64,000 nucleotides of DNA from Rhodohalobacter barkolensis (GCF_002834295.1 NZ_PISP01000001.1:1736001-1800000), one strand, 5' to 3'; numbered from the stretch's first letter, positions 46,645 to 55,357 are shown. The notes: generated by a model from the sequence alone, not told the origin. Numbers and translations: made by a program.

Positions 46645-47375
46645 CACTTAATTCAAGAAAAGATTATATAGACAGTGAAGCTTCTCAAGGTTCAAAAAGT
46701 AACTCTTTAGAGCTTGCTCATCAATTTGTAAAAGAGATTCATTCAGATATTGCTCCACTACTTCAAGAATGTATTATCTTTGATTCAGAAAAAACTTTAG
46801 GAAATGCGCCTGCTGTTGAAATTCCAAATGACAAACTAGCAATCGCACCTGATATCAGATGTACAACTCATGAAGGGAATGTATTTTGGTTTGAAGTCAA
46901 AGATAAGTCTCAAAGATTCTATTACCCAGATACTGGTGCAGATTTATTTCAAGTATATGGTTGGTATAATATAAATAAACACTATAGCGAGCCGGTTTTT
47001 GTACTTTTCAAAGACCCGCCATTTGATAGCTGCATTCCAAAAACCCCTAGTGAAAAAAACTTAGAAAAATTTAAACCCCGTTGGTCAAAATTCAACGGCA
47101 AACCTTATGGAGCATGGTTAAGCCAGTTACTTGAATTAAATAATAATTATCCAAGAATATTTAATGAGAGATCTCGCAATCAACAAATGCCTATTCTGTA
47201 CTTTTTAATTAGTCAAATGCAACCAGTAACAAGTTGGCAAGCATTGATTGATGAAGTAGATGGAAAAAATATTCCAGATGTTAAGGAAACTTTTGAAGCT
47301 TACCACAATCGAACGAACAAGTTATTGGATGAGGATAAGGTCAGAGGCATAATAGCCGCACTATTTAGTAAATAA
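46641..47375 (+). CDS. Third gene of the type III operon: PD-(D/E)XK nuclease-like protein, 244 aa
   Basis: Translationally coupled to res by ATGA. The middle of the protein shows a clear PD-(D/E)XK-type core: D71 in IAPDIRC, then after 13 residues E85-x-K87 in FWFEVKDKS, preceded by a helix with E24. The tail (about 90-244) has many aromatic residues and no other motif I know. Classic type III systems have only mod and res, so this gene is an addition. It may be a second nuclease, an inhibitor, or an anti-phage module. Confidence 0.78.
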   Translation: MTLNSRKDYIDSEASQGSKSNSLELAHQFVKEIHSDIAPLLQECIIFDSEKTLGNAPAVEIPNDKLAIAPDIRCTTHEGNVFWFEVKDKSQRFYYPDTGADLFQVYGWYNINKHYSEPVFVLFKDPPFDSCIPKTPSEKNLEKFKPRWSKFNGKPYGAWLSQLLELNNNYPRIFNERSRNQQMPILYFLISQMQPVTSWQALIDEVDGKNIPDVKETFEAYHNRTNKLLDEDKVRGIIAALFSK

Positions 47376-47450
47376 TGGCCACTGCAGCTATTGTAAACAC
47401 TTATTCCTAGATTACAACTCATAGAGAGAGAAAGAATAGTCGATATTTTG

Positions 47451-47468
47451 TTTTACCATTGTTGTACC
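47451..47468. promoter_or_regulatory. Right arm-type integrase sites
   Basis: TTTTACC (47451-47457) and TTGTACC (47462-47468) are again 11 bp apart, and the 18-bp string TACCATTGTTGTACCTAT is identical at 37873-37890 and 47454-47471. This mirrors the left arm. Confidence 0.65.
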
Positions 47469-47481
47469 TATCCTGAATAAA

Positions 47482-47520
47482 AAAGCCTTAAACAGCTATT
47501 ATTTAGCTACTTAAGGCTTT
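47482..47520. terminator. Terminator near the right island end, replacing the tRNA terminator
   Basis: AAAGCCTTAA (47482-47491) pairs with TTAAGGCTTT (47511-47520), with inner AGCTA and TAGCT. On the minus strand a run of T follows (TTTTTTATT), fitting termination of the tRNA transcript. It lies on the island side of attR. Confidence 0.85.
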
Positions 47521-47525
47521 AATTA

Positions 47526-47541
47526 TGTATCGTGGGGCGGA
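47526..47541. repeat. attR: right 16-bp direct repeat within the tRNA 3' end
   Basis: TGTATCGTGGGGCGGA is identical to 37739-37754. It covers the discriminator, acceptor 3' strand and part of the T-stem of the adjacent minus-strand tRNA, the classic integration site of tyrosine recombinases. Confidence 0.9.
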
Positions 47542-47601
47542 CTTGAACCGCCGACCTCCGGGTTATGAATCCGACGCTCTAACCAGCTGAGCTACCACGA
47601 C
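47528..47601 (-). tRNA. tRNA-Met(CAU), 74 nt, integration target
   Basis: The reverse complement reads GTCGTGG-TA-GCTC-D loop-GAGC, anticodon loop TTCATAA (CAU), variable loop AGGTC, T-loop TTCAAGT, acceptor CCACGAT plus A. All stems close, except an A-C pair at 31-39 and a G-U at 1-72. No CCA is encoded. Elongator Met is more likely than Ile2 (lysidine) but this cannot be settled by eye. Confidence 0.85.
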
Positions 47602-47638
47602 ATAACATCAACAATTTCAAACTACATCATAAATAATC

Positions 47639-47720
47639 TATCGTGGGACGGACTTGAACCGACGTCCCGAATGCTTTCGGGATATGAATCCGACGCTCTA
47701 ACCAGCTGAGCTACCACGAC
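47639..47720 (-). tRNA. Second CAU tRNA with palindromic variable region (possibly pseudo-tRNA), 82 nt
   Basis: The first 38 nt are identical to the neighbouring tRNA-Met. After the anticodon the sequence has AAGCATTCGGGAC in place of a 5-nt variable loop, creating a TCCCGAA/TTCGGGA palindrome that competes with the anticodon stem. The T-stem has one mismatch (GTCGG with CCGTC) and 31-39 is again A-C. It may be a functional odd tRNA or a disrupted copy. Confidence 0.65.
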
Positions 47721-47986
47721 ATAAATGTGTAAAATCAATAAAATGACATTCACACTTCGTTTTCAAGAGAGCATCAAATATATCACTTTTTTTACATAAA
47801 GTTGAAACCGAAAACCCCACTTTTTTTGATTTTTCCAATCCGAGTAAATCAAACTGTAAGGGAAGTGAAAAAACTTACTTTATCTTGACTGCATATCGAG
47901 GTATTTTAGCAAGTCATAAATAAATACGAAACACGCACTGCAACTCTACTTGCAGAGCAAAAAAATATGCAAATCACTCTTTACTG

Positions 47987-49453
47987 ATGGCTAAAAATAT
48001 TACAGACAGAAAGGACGACTACTCACAATGGTATTTGGATGTGGTAAGAGAAGCCAAGCTGGCTGACCATTCACCTGTTCGAGGCTCAATGATTATTCGT
48101 CCCAACGGATTTGCTTTGTGGGAAAATATGAAAAAGGCATTGGATCAGATGTTTAAGGATACCGGACATGAAAATGCCTACTTTCCGCTGTTTATACCTA
48201 AATCTTTTCTTTCAAAAGAAGCCCAGCATGTTGAAGGTTTTGCAAAAGAGTGTGCCGTAGTTACTCATAGCCGGCTTAAGAGTGTAGATGGTGGCGTGGA
48301 AGTTGATCCCGATTCACGCCTGGAAGAAGAACTCATTGTTCGCCCTACATCAGAAACGATTATCTGGGATGCATATGGCAAATGGATTCAATCCTACCGC
48401 GATCTTCCGATACTAATCAATCAATGGGCAAATGTGGTTCGCTGGGAGATGAGAACCCGACTATTTCTCCGAACGATGGAATTTCTGTGGCAGGAAGGAC
48501 ATACGGCTCATGCAACCGAAGAAGAAGCCGTTGAAGAGACTACCAGAATGCTGGGTGTATACAAAACTTTTGCTGAAGAGTTTATGGCAATGCCGGTCAA
48601 AACAGGGGTGAAAACAGCCAATGAACGTTTTGCAGGCGCTGTTGACACGTATTGTATTGAAGCACTTATGCAAGATGGAAAAGCACTTCAAGCTGGTACT
48701 TCACATTTTCTCGGGCAGAATTTCGCAAAGGCATTTGATGTGAAATTTCAGGATCAGGATGGAGAACACAAATATGTCTGGGCTACAAGCTGGGGGGTCT
48801 CCACGCGTTTGATCGGTGGCTTGATTATGACCCACTCTGATGACAATGGACTGGTTCTTCCTCCAAAGCTTGCTCCTCATCAAGTTGTGGTTGTACCCAT
48901 CTACCGAGATAATGAACAAAGAGAAAATGTGTTAAATTATGCGGAACCAATTATCCAGGAGTTAAAGGCAAAAGGAATCTCCGTAAAACTTGACAATCGA
49001 GACAACTTTAAACCGGGCTGGAAATTTGCACAGCATGAAGCCGAGGGTACTCCGCTCCGAATAGCCATTGGACCACGTGATGTTGAAAATCAAAATCTTG
49101 AGCTGGCTCGACGAGATACCTTGGAAAAAAGCATCGTCCCTCTGGCAGGTATAACTGATTATATTGAGGAACTTCTCGAAACTATTCAGAACGACTTGTT
49201 CAATACAGCTAAAAAACGAATGGACGAATCAACCCGCAATGTTGATACGTACGAAGATTTCAAAAATGAGATTGAAAAAGGTGGATTTATTTACGCACAT
49301 TGGGATGGAACCGCTGAAACAGAAGAGAAGATCAAAGAAGAAACAAAAGCTACAATTCGTTTGATTCCGATCGATGAAGATCCGGTTCCCGGAGAATGCA
49401 TGGTTACCGGAAAACCTTCTGAAAGACGGGTACTCTTTGCCAGATCTTATTAA
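47987..49453 (+). CDS. proS: Prolyl-tRNA synthetase, short (archaeal/eukaryote-like) form
   Basis: Charges tRNA-Pro. At 488 residues it lacks the editing insertion of the long bacterial ProS and ends in a zinc-type C-terminal extension, so it belongs to the ProS type 3 group. Class II motif 1 region [16 protein letters not shown], motif 2 [25 protein letters not shown], and [23 protein letters not shown] are visible. The 266-bp gap upstream (47721-47986) separates it from the tRNA genes and holds nothing I recognise. Start [12 protein letters not shown] is typical. It leads the nnr-vanZ operon. Confidence 0.96.
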   Translation: MAKNITDRKDDYSQWYLDVVREAKLADHSPVRGSMIIRPNGFALWENMKKALDQMFKDTGHENAYFPLFIPKSFLSKEAQHVEGFAKECAVVTHSRLKSVDGGVEVDPDSRLEEELIVRPTSETIIWDAYGKWIQSYRDLPILINQWANVVRWEMRTRLFLRTMEFLWQEGHTAHATEEEAVEETTRMLGVYKTFAEEFMAMPVKTGVKTANERFAGAVDTYCIEALMQDGKALQAGTSHFLGQNFAKAFDVKFQDQDGEHKYVWATSWGVSTRLIGGLIMTHSDDNGLVLPPKLAPHQVVVVPIYRDNEQRENVLNYAEPIIQELKAKGISVKLDNRDNFKPGWKFAQHEAEGTPLRIAIGPRDVENQNLELARRDTLEKSIVPLAGITDYIEELLETIQNDLFNTAKKRMDESTRNVDTYEDFKNEIEKGGFIYAHWDGTAETEEKIKEETKATIRLIPIDEDPVPGECMVTGKPSERRVLFARSY

Positions 49454-49459
49454 TCAAGT

Positions 49460-50968
49460 ATGAGTATAGATCCTGAAATACCGAAACAACTCCAACTCTA
49501 TAGTGCAGAACAGTCTCGAAATATAGACCGGGAAACCATAGAGCATTTTGGTATTGATGGTTTTACACTGATGGAGATTGCAGCCAAAGGGGCAGCGGAT
49601 CACATTCAAAAAGAGTTCGGCTTAAATAAAACCGGACTCTTTGTTTGTGGAAAAGGAAATAATGCCGGAGATGCATTAGCTGCCGCTCGATATCTCACTG
49701 AAAATGCAGATCATAAAGTTATTCTGTTTTTCGTATTTGGAATGGAAGATTTAAGTCCAAACACTCAACGTAATTTCGCGCTGCTTCAAAAGCTGGCAGA
49801 AAAGGGTTCTGATATTGAATTTATCTCGGATCTCGATGAATCTCTGGTGAACAGCACTGACTACATCATTGATGGAATATTTGGTACCGGCCTTTCAAGT
49901 GAGATTCGCGAGCCTGTGGCATCCTACATCAAGATCATCAATGATTCAGAAAAACCTGTCATATCTATGGATGTCCCGTCAGGATTGCATCCAGACAGCG
50001 GAGTGCCGCTCGGGACTTCCATTCAGGCAGATATTACCTGCTCTTTTGGGACTCAAAAAATGGGTCACTTCTTCAACCCGGGGAAAGAGTTTGCAGGAAG
50101 AGTAGTCTATGTGGATCTTCCTTTCCCAAGACATCTTCGGAAAAGCACCATCACCGTTATTAACAACGAACTGTCTGAGGCCCTGCCAAGTAACGAAAGG
50201 AAAGCAGATCATAAATATCAATCCGGTGTAGTGCACTTGATTGCAGGATCGAAAGGGCTGGTCGGTGCGGCTATAATGGCTGCCAAAAGCGCCTGGAAGA
50301 GCGGTGCCGGTTCAGTGATTTTATATGCTCCGGAAAATTTAATCCCCATCTACGAATCTGTACTACCCCACATTATTAAAGTGCCTTTACCGGGCAATGA
50401 TCATTTTATCCCTGATCACATCGACACTATTTTAGAAAAAATATCCAATAAACCGGGAATTTTGCTGATAGGTCCCGGAATCGGTTTATCTGTTGAAACA
50501 AAACGATTTGTTTCCAACCTTTTATTAAGGTATCAAGGCCCTGCTGTTATTGATGCAGATGCACTTTCCGAATGGGAAAACCTAAAAAGTCAGCCGGACA
50601 ATAAAAAGAGAAACTGGATCTTGACACCTCACGCAGGGGAAGCAAGTAAATTCTTGGGTTTAAAATTTAAAAATGACTCTGAACGTTTCAATACCTCTAA
50701 AGAGTTTTCAGATGAAAATAGTGTCTCACTTTTAATGAAAGGAAACCCCACATTTTATCACTCGGTTGGAAAATCATTTGTAACCGGATACGATACAACA
50801 CCTTTTACTCGTGCAGGTTTTGGTGATGTCCTTGCCGGAACAATTGCAACAAAATGGGGAATAACTGACAACATCTACTTATCCCCAGTGATGGCATTAT
50901 TGGAAGGATATGATACCTATTCAAAAAAAGAGTATACACCGCCTTTTGGCCCTGAACACCTGCTATGA
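49460..50968 (+). CDS. nnr: Bifunctional NAD(P)H-hydrate epimerase / ADP-dependent dehydratase
   Basis: Repairs damaged (hydrated) NAD(P)H. The N-terminal YjeF_N epimerase domain occupies about residues 1-215 (GKGNNAGDALAAARYL, IDGIFGTGLSSEIREP). The C-terminal ribokinase-like dehydratase domain spans about 225-500 (IAGSKGLVGAAIMAAKSAWKSGAG, GPGIGLS, LTPHAGEASKFLG, GFGDVLAGTIA). Length 502 is normal for the fused form. It is 6 bp after proS and overlaps vanZ by 4 bp. Confidence 0.95.
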   Translation: MSIDPEIPKQLQLYSAEQSRNIDRETIEHFGIDGFTLMEIAAKGAADHIQKEFGLNKTGLFVCGKGNNAGDALAAARYLTENADHKVILFFVFGMEDLSPNTQRNFALLQKLAEKGSDIEFISDLDESLVNSTDYIIDGIFGTGLSSEIREPVASYIKIINDSEKPVISMDVPSGLHPDSGVPLGTSIQADITCSFGTQKMGHFFNPGKEFAGRVVYVDLPFPRHLRKSTITVINNELSEALPSNERKADHKYQSGVVHLIAGSKGLVGAAIMAAKSAWKSGAGSVILYAPENLIPIYESVLPHIIKVPLPGNDHFIPDHIDTILEKISNKPGILLIGPGIGLSVETKRFVSNLLLRYQGPAVIDADALSEWENLKSQPDNKKRNWILTPHAGEASKFLGLKFKNDSERFNTSKEFSDENSVSLLMKGNPTFYHSVGKSFVTGYDTTPFTRAGFGDVLAGTIATKWGITDNIYLSPVMALLEGYDTYSKKEYTPPFGPEHLL

Positions 50969-51366
50969 TCAAAAAAATCCTGACGTTTCTATTTCAGAAC
51001 AGACGACTTATCTATGGACTGTTTTTTCTGATAACCATCTCAATTCTGGCTTTAACCCTACTCCCCCCCGAGAATTTAGGCAGTAACCGGCTATTTCAGT
51101 ATGATAAGGTTGGACACTTTATGATGTTTTTTTCCTGGACTCTGGTTTTCGGTCTGCTTTACATTTCCATTAAAAAAGAGAAAAGCAACCTAATCATTGT
51201 TTTCTTTGCAGGTGCTTTCTTCGGTATAATAGTCGAAATTTTACAGGTAGTATTGCCTTTTGGGCGATCTTTAGAATTCTATGATGCCATTGCCGATATA
51301 TTGGGTACATTTTCGGCAACATTTATGTTAATGTTGATTAAACGTAACTATCTGCTTAAAAAATGA
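50965..51366 (+). CDS. VanZ-family membrane protein
   Basis: 133 residues with about four membrane helices. The DKVGHFMMFFSW motif and the later GRSLEFYDAIADILGTFSAT block are VanZ family marks. Function of the family outside teicoplanin resistance is uncertain. Overlaps the nnr end by 4 bp (ATGA). Confidence 0.88.
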   Translation: MIKKILTFLFQNRRLIYGLFFLITISILALTLLPPENLGSNRLFQYDKVGHFMMFFSWTLVFGLLYISIKKEKSNLIIVFFAGAFFGIIVEILQVVLPFGRSLEFYDAIADILGTFSATFMLMLIKRNYLLKK

Positions 51367-51483
51367 TTGTAATTTAAAACGAACTCCATTATAATATCAC
51401 ACCGTGATTCTACGTTGGATAATTAGCCGTAAATCGTTTATACTTGACATAAGCGTTTGTAATCTCAAAAACCCCTTAGAACG

Positions 51484-52140
51484 ATGACTGAAAGAAAAAA
51501 ACCGGATGCTGACTTACGAAATTACTACACAGTATTTTGGGAGTTAGGTCTGCTTGCTGCATTGGTTATTTTCATTATTGCTGTAAGAATGGATTTGACA
51601 AGTGAAAATCCAGAAGAGTATACAATGGATGAACAGGAAGTTGTGGAAATGGAAGAAATTATCCAGACCCGCCAAATTGAAACACCTCCACCACCACCGA
51701 GACCACCGGTCCCTGTTGAGGTTCCAAATGATGAAATTATTGAAGATGTAGACATTGATATTTCTGCCGACCTTGACCTTGGAGGTCAATTGGATCAACC
51801 GCCACCGCCACCACCTGAAGAAGAAGAGGAAGAAGAAGATTTCTTTGTAGTTGTAGAGGAAATGCCAGAACTGATTGGCGGACTTGCCGAACTTCAAAGC
51901 AAAATTAATTATCCGGAAATGGCTCGACGTGCCGGAATTGAAGGACGTGTTTACATTCAGTTTATTGTAAACGAGGAAGGAGAGGTTGAAAATCCACAGG
52001 TCATTCGCGGTATTGGCGGTGGTGCTGATGAAGAAGCACTCCGTGTAGTAAGTGAAGCTAAATTTAAGCCGGGTATGCAGCGAGGACGTCCGGTTCGAGT
52101 TCAGTACAGTTTACCGATCTTCTTTAGATTGCAGAATTAA
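51484..52140 (+). CDS. TonB-family energy transducer
   Basis: 218 residues: one N-terminal membrane helix (about 17-37), a Pro-rich spacer (PPPPPRPPVP and PPPPPPEEEEEEE), and a C-terminal TonB domain (about 130-217; YPEMARRAGIEGRVYIQFIVNEEGEVENPQVIRGIG). It transmits the proton-motive force to outer-membrane receptors with ExbBD partners not in this window. The acidic second half of the spacer is unusual. A terminator follows. Confidence 0.93.
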   Translation: MTERKKPDADLRNYYTVFWELGLLAALVIFIIAVRMDLTSENPEEYTMDEQEVVEMEEIIQTRQIETPPPPPRPPVPVEVPNDEIIEDVDIDISADLDLGGQLDQPPPPPPEEEEEEEDFFVVVEEMPELIGGLAELQSKINYPEMARRAGIEGRVYIQFIVNEEGEVENPQVIRGIGGGADEEALRVVSEAKFKPGMQRGRPVRVQYSLPIFFRLQN

Positions 52141-52161
52141 TCTTAAGTCAGAACAATATTT

Positions 52162-52196
52162 AAAGGCGTTTCAGTAGTACTGAAACGCCTTTTTTT
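52162..52196. terminator. Bidirectional terminator after tonB
   Basis: AAAGGCGTTTCAG pairs with CTGAAACGCCTTT round TAGTA, then TTTTTTT. It separates tonB from the convergent NUDIX gene. Confidence 0.93.
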
Positions 52197-52200
52197 ATTT

Positions 52201-52671
52201 CTAGTCGCTTTTTTTCAGGTATTCCTGAATGACTTTCACCAAATTTTGGTACCCTACCCTGTCTAAGGCTTCAGTTCCCTCAACCCACTTCAGTTCTGTA
52301 ATACCCTCTTCTTTTTGGGGTGTTAAGCTATCAGTTTGTGTTGACTGCATTGAGAACCAATAGGTTTTCTTACCAATCTTTTCTCCGTTCACTTCATACT
52401 CGTGATAAGTTTCACAAAGAAACTCTCTGATCCTTGGCAATGGAACACCCACCTCCTCAGCCACCTCTCTTACTGCACACTCCTCAATAGACTCCCCCTC
52501 TTCCAACTTTCCCTTTGGAAGATCCCAGATCCCGTTTCTTTTTATCAATAAAATAGTTGGGGGCGACTTCTCATCATTGAAAAGTACACCCCCTGCCGCT
52601 TCGATTATCTCCAAAATTCTAATCCTTCGATTCCTTTTCTTCTCCGTCTCCTTTTTTCTTTTCGTCAGCAT
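52201..52671 (-). CDS. NUDIX hydrolase
   Basis: Contains an intact Nudix box, GKLEEGESIEECAVREVAEEVG, of form Gx5Ex7REUxEExGU, so it should hydrolyse a nucleoside-diphosphate-linked substrate that cannot be named. The longest frame overlaps the DUF1844 gene by 53 bp and adds a Lys/Arg-rich N-terminus. An alternative TTG start at 52614 follows an AAGGA Shine-Dalgarno-like site at 8 nt and would give 137 residues; it is quite plausible. I list the longer frame. Confidence 0.86.
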   Translation of the reverse strand: MLTKRKKETEKKRNRRIRILEIIEAAGGVLFNDEKSPPTILLIKRNGIWDLPKGKLEEGESIEECAVREVAEEVGVPLPRIREFLCETYHEYEVNGEKIGKKTYWFSMQSTQTDSLTPQKEEGITELKWVEGTEALDRVGYQNLVKVIQEYLKKSD

Positions 52672-52945
52672 AATTTAACCGGAGATTTGTGAGGGTTTGC
52701 TCTAAATATTCACTCACCTCTTTGGGGAGATTGCCTTTGGTAAATTGCTGAAGCATATTCAGTGTATCAATCGCGAACTTAGCTGAGCTCATATCCCGCT
52801 CTGTTTTTTCAGTTTGGGGATTCTGAATCTTACCCATTCCCATCATAGCAATCTGCTGATGTTGCTGGATAAGCATTACAAATAATAGCTGTTGTTGCTG
52901 CTCCGGGCTTAGATTATCCGGTGTTTTTTGATTTTCTTTACTCAT
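52619..52945 (-). CDS. DUF1844 protein
   Basis: 108 residues: a Gln-rich N-terminus (LSPEQQQQLLFVMLIQQHQQIAMMGMGKI) and a helical middle (AKFAIDTLNMLQQFTKGNLPKEVSEYLEQTLTNLRLNYA) match DUF1844. Function is unknown. The C-terminal 15 residues are Lys/Glu-rich. It is the first gene of a two-gene unit with NUDIX. Confidence 0.85.
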   Translation of the reverse strand: MSKENQKTPDNLSPEQQQQLLFVMLIQQHQQIAMMGMGKIQNPQTEKTERDMSSAKFAIDTLNMLQQFTKGNLPKEVSEYLEQTLTNLRLNYADEKKKGDGEEKESKD

Positions 52946-53042
52946 GACTACTGTTTAATTCTAGATTACAATTCAATGCGATCAAATCAATAAGAGTTTG
53001 TATACTTATATGAACCTGAAAATACAAAATTCAACAGACTAA

Positions 53043-54254
53043 ATGGCTACCATTCAACCATTCAAGGGATGGCTTCCAGAGCCTAAACATGCCGATGAGA
53101 TCGCATGTGTCCCTTACGACGTAATTAATACTGAAGAAGCAAAGGAACTTGCTCAAAGAAAACCAAATAGTTATCTGCACGTAATTCGACCGGAAATTGA
53201 CCTTCCCGAAGGAACAGCTTTTAATGACGACCGGGTTTACGAAAAAGGAGCTGAAAATTTAAAGTCACTGCTAAAGTCTGACTTGTTCGAACAGGATGAA
53301 AAACCTGCAATCTATATCTATCAGATGGAGACCGATAATCACACTCAAACCGGTGTGTTTACTTGTGCCTCGGTTCAGGACTATGACGATGATACGATAC
53401 TAAAACATGAGCTGACCCGTCCTGACAAGGAGGATGATCGAACCAAACACATTCTCACACAGGAAGCACACGCAGAACCGGTTATGCTTACCTTTCGTGA
53501 CTCTGAGGACATCTCGTTTCAAATTGAAAAAGTAACATTGACTAACCCTCCGCATATTGAACATGAAGGTGAAGGCGGTGTTACTCACAGAATCTGGAAA
53601 ACTTACACTACCGCCGATTTTGTAAAAGGGTTTGCCGAAATTGAAAACTTGTATATTGCTGACGGTCACCACCGATGTAAAAGTGCATCAAGGGTAGCGG
53701 AACAGCTCAGAAAAGAGCGCAATGTATTTCTGGGTGAAGCGGAATTTGAATACTTCCCGGTAGTTCTATTTCCCATGACTCAAATGAAAATTTTACCCTA
53801 TAACAGGGTTATCAAATCTGTATCTGAGAAAAAGTTCAATGAGATAGAGAAAAAATATAATTTAGTTCAAACCAATCAAAAATCCCCGGATGAGAAAGGT
53901 AGCATCTCTATCTACTACTCCGGTAAATGGTGGAGTATGAAACTTCCGGAATCAATATCAAAGAAAATCTCTGCCTCATTGGATGTAGCTCGATTACAAG
54001 ATGGGTTTTTAAGCCCCGAATTTGGTATAGAAAATCCCCGGACAGACAAAAACATTAGTTTTGTAGGTGGAATAAGGGGAACAAAAGAGCTCGAAAAGCT
54101 CGTTGATTCAGGTAAATATGATCTGGCAATCAGCATGTATCCTACAGCTATTCAGGAGCTTCTGGATGTTTCTGATGCAGGTGAGCTTATGCCGCCAAAG
54201 TCTACCTGGTTCGAGCCAAAAATTAAATCCGGTTTAATCGTACACACATTTTAA
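53043..54254 (+). CDS. DUF1015-family protein
   Basis: 403 residues with the family start ATIQPFKGWLPEP, VPYDVINTEEA, and the conserved DGHHRCKSA block near residue 205. Function is unknown. It lies 13 bp upstream of serC, a neighbourhood shared in many Bacteroidota-like genomes, suggesting a link with serine biosynthesis (inference). Confidence 0.9.
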   Translation: MATIQPFKGWLPEPKHADEIACVPYDVINTEEAKELAQRKPNSYLHVIRPEIDLPEGTAFNDDRVYEKGAENLKSLLKSDLFEQDEKPAIYIYQMETDNHTQTGVFTCASVQDYDDDTILKHELTRPDKEDDRTKHILTQEAHAEPVMLTFRDSEDISFQIEKVTLTNPPHIEHEGEGGVTHRIWKTYTTADFVKGFAEIENLYIADGHHRCKSASRVAEQLRKERNVFLGEAEFEYFPVVLFPMTQMKILPYNRVIKSVSEKKFNEIEKKYNLVQTNQKSPDEKGSISIYYSGKWWSMKLPESISKKISASLDVARLQDGFLSPEFGIENPRTDKNISFVGGIRGTKELEKLVDSGKYDLAISMYPTAIQELLDVSDAGELMPPKSTWFEPKIKSGLIVHTF

Positions 54255-54267
54255 AAACATTATCATT

Positions 54268-55344
54268 ATGAAAAGAGTACACAATTTTAGCGCAGGCCCG
54301 GCAACACTTCCTTTATCAGTTTTAGAAAAGGTTCAGAATGAATTGATCGACTATAAGGAAAAAGGCGCCTCTATCATTGAAATGAGTCATCGAAGCCCAG
54401 AGTACACAGAAGTAAATCGTCAGGCTGTGGAAAGGGTAAAAGAAATTACGGGTGCCGATGACGATTGGGAAGTCCTGTTTCTGCAGGGAGGAGCAAGCAG
54501 TCAATTTATGATGGTTGCCCACAATTTCCTGAATATGGATCGAACCGCGAACTATATCGATACCGGTACATGGTCTGCCAAAGCCATTAAAGAGGCCAAA
54601 TTATTCGGTAATGTGCATACCTCATTTTCAGGTAAAGAAGGTGCATACGGTCATATTCCGACAAATGATGAACTCACATTTGCAGAAGAGGCAATCTATA
54701 CCCACTTCACAAGTAATAATACTGTTGCAGGAACACAGTTTGCTGCAGAACCCAAAAGTTCTTCTCCACTTGTTTGTGATGCATCATCTGACTTTTTATC
54801 TCATTCTCTTGATCTGGATAAGTTTGGTTTAATCTATGCGGGTGCTCAAAAAAATGTTGGGCCGGCAGGTGTCACGGTAGTTATGATTCGAAAATCTTTC
54901 CTCGAGAAACAGCGCTCGGAAGCTATCCCGACTATTCTCAACTATAAAACCCATGTGGAAAAACTGTTCAATACTCCACCTGTTTTTGCAGTTTACATAC
55001 TTAACTATGTTCTGGAGTGGATACAGGAGAAAGGCGGACTTTCCTACTTTGAGAAATTCAGCAACGAAAAATCAGGTCTGATCTACTCAGAAATTGATCA
55101 GGATGATTTTTACAGAGGTACCGTCGAAAAAGAAGCCCGCTCTAAAATGAATATCACTTTCAGGTTGCCATCAGAAGATCTTGAGAAAAAGTTTATTTCT
55201 GAAGCAGCTTCTCAAAATCTTATGAATCTGAAAGGACATCGAAGCGTCGGTGGAATTCGCGCCAGTATTTATAACGCTTGCGAAATGGATAGTGTAAAAG
55301 CACTCGTAGATTTTATGGGCGAGTTCCGATCTAAAAACGGATAA
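54268..55344 (+). CDS. serC: Phosphoserine aminotransferase
   Basis: PLP-dependent transamination of 3-phosphohydroxypyruvate to phosphoserine. The 358-residue protein starts VHNFSAGPATLP and shows FLQGGASSQFMM, VCDASSDFLSHSLDL, and the PLP-Lys region GLIYAGAQKNVGPAGVTVV. RASIYNACEMDSV near the end is also a signature. It follows DUF1015 in the same unit. Confidence 0.96.
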   Translation: MKRVHNFSAGPATLPLSVLEKVQNELIDYKEKGASIIEMSHRSPEYTEVNRQAVERVKEITGADDDWEVLFLQGGASSQFMMVAHNFLNMDRTANYIDTGTWSAKAIKEAKLFGNVHTSFSGKEGAYGHIPTNDELTFAEEAIYTHFTSNNTVAGTQFAAEPKSSSPLVCDASSDFLSHSLDLDKFGLIYAGAQKNVGPAGVTVVMIRKSFLEKQRSEAIPTILNYKTHVEKLFNTPPVFAVYILNYVLEWIQEKGGLSYFEKFSNEKSGLIYSEIDQDDFYRGTVEKEARSKMNITFRLPSEDLEKKFISEAASQNLMNLKGHRSVGGIRASIYNACEMDSVKALVDFMGEFRSKNG

Positions 55345-55357
55345 TTAATGACACTTC

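Larger units (their letters stand above)
37739..47541. mobile_element. tRNA-integrated genomic island, about 9.8 kb
   Basis: Bounded by the 16-bp direct repeat of the tRNA 3' end, with a tyrosine recombinase gene next to the left end. Cargo and backbone: integrase, unknown 289-aa partner, HTH protein, hairpin cluster, HUH-type endonuclease, two small zinc proteins, and a type III restriction-modification operon with a third nuclease gene. The right end re-creates a complete tRNA and brings a terminator. No conjugation, capsid or portal genes are present, so the element is probably an integrated plasmid or a mobilisable or satellite-type element depending on helpers (inference). Confidence 0.88.

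Noticed and set aside
51525-51897. Minus-strand frames opposite tonB
   Set aside because: They only reflect the repetitive Pro/Glu codons of tonB in antisense (Gly/Phe/Trp-rich).
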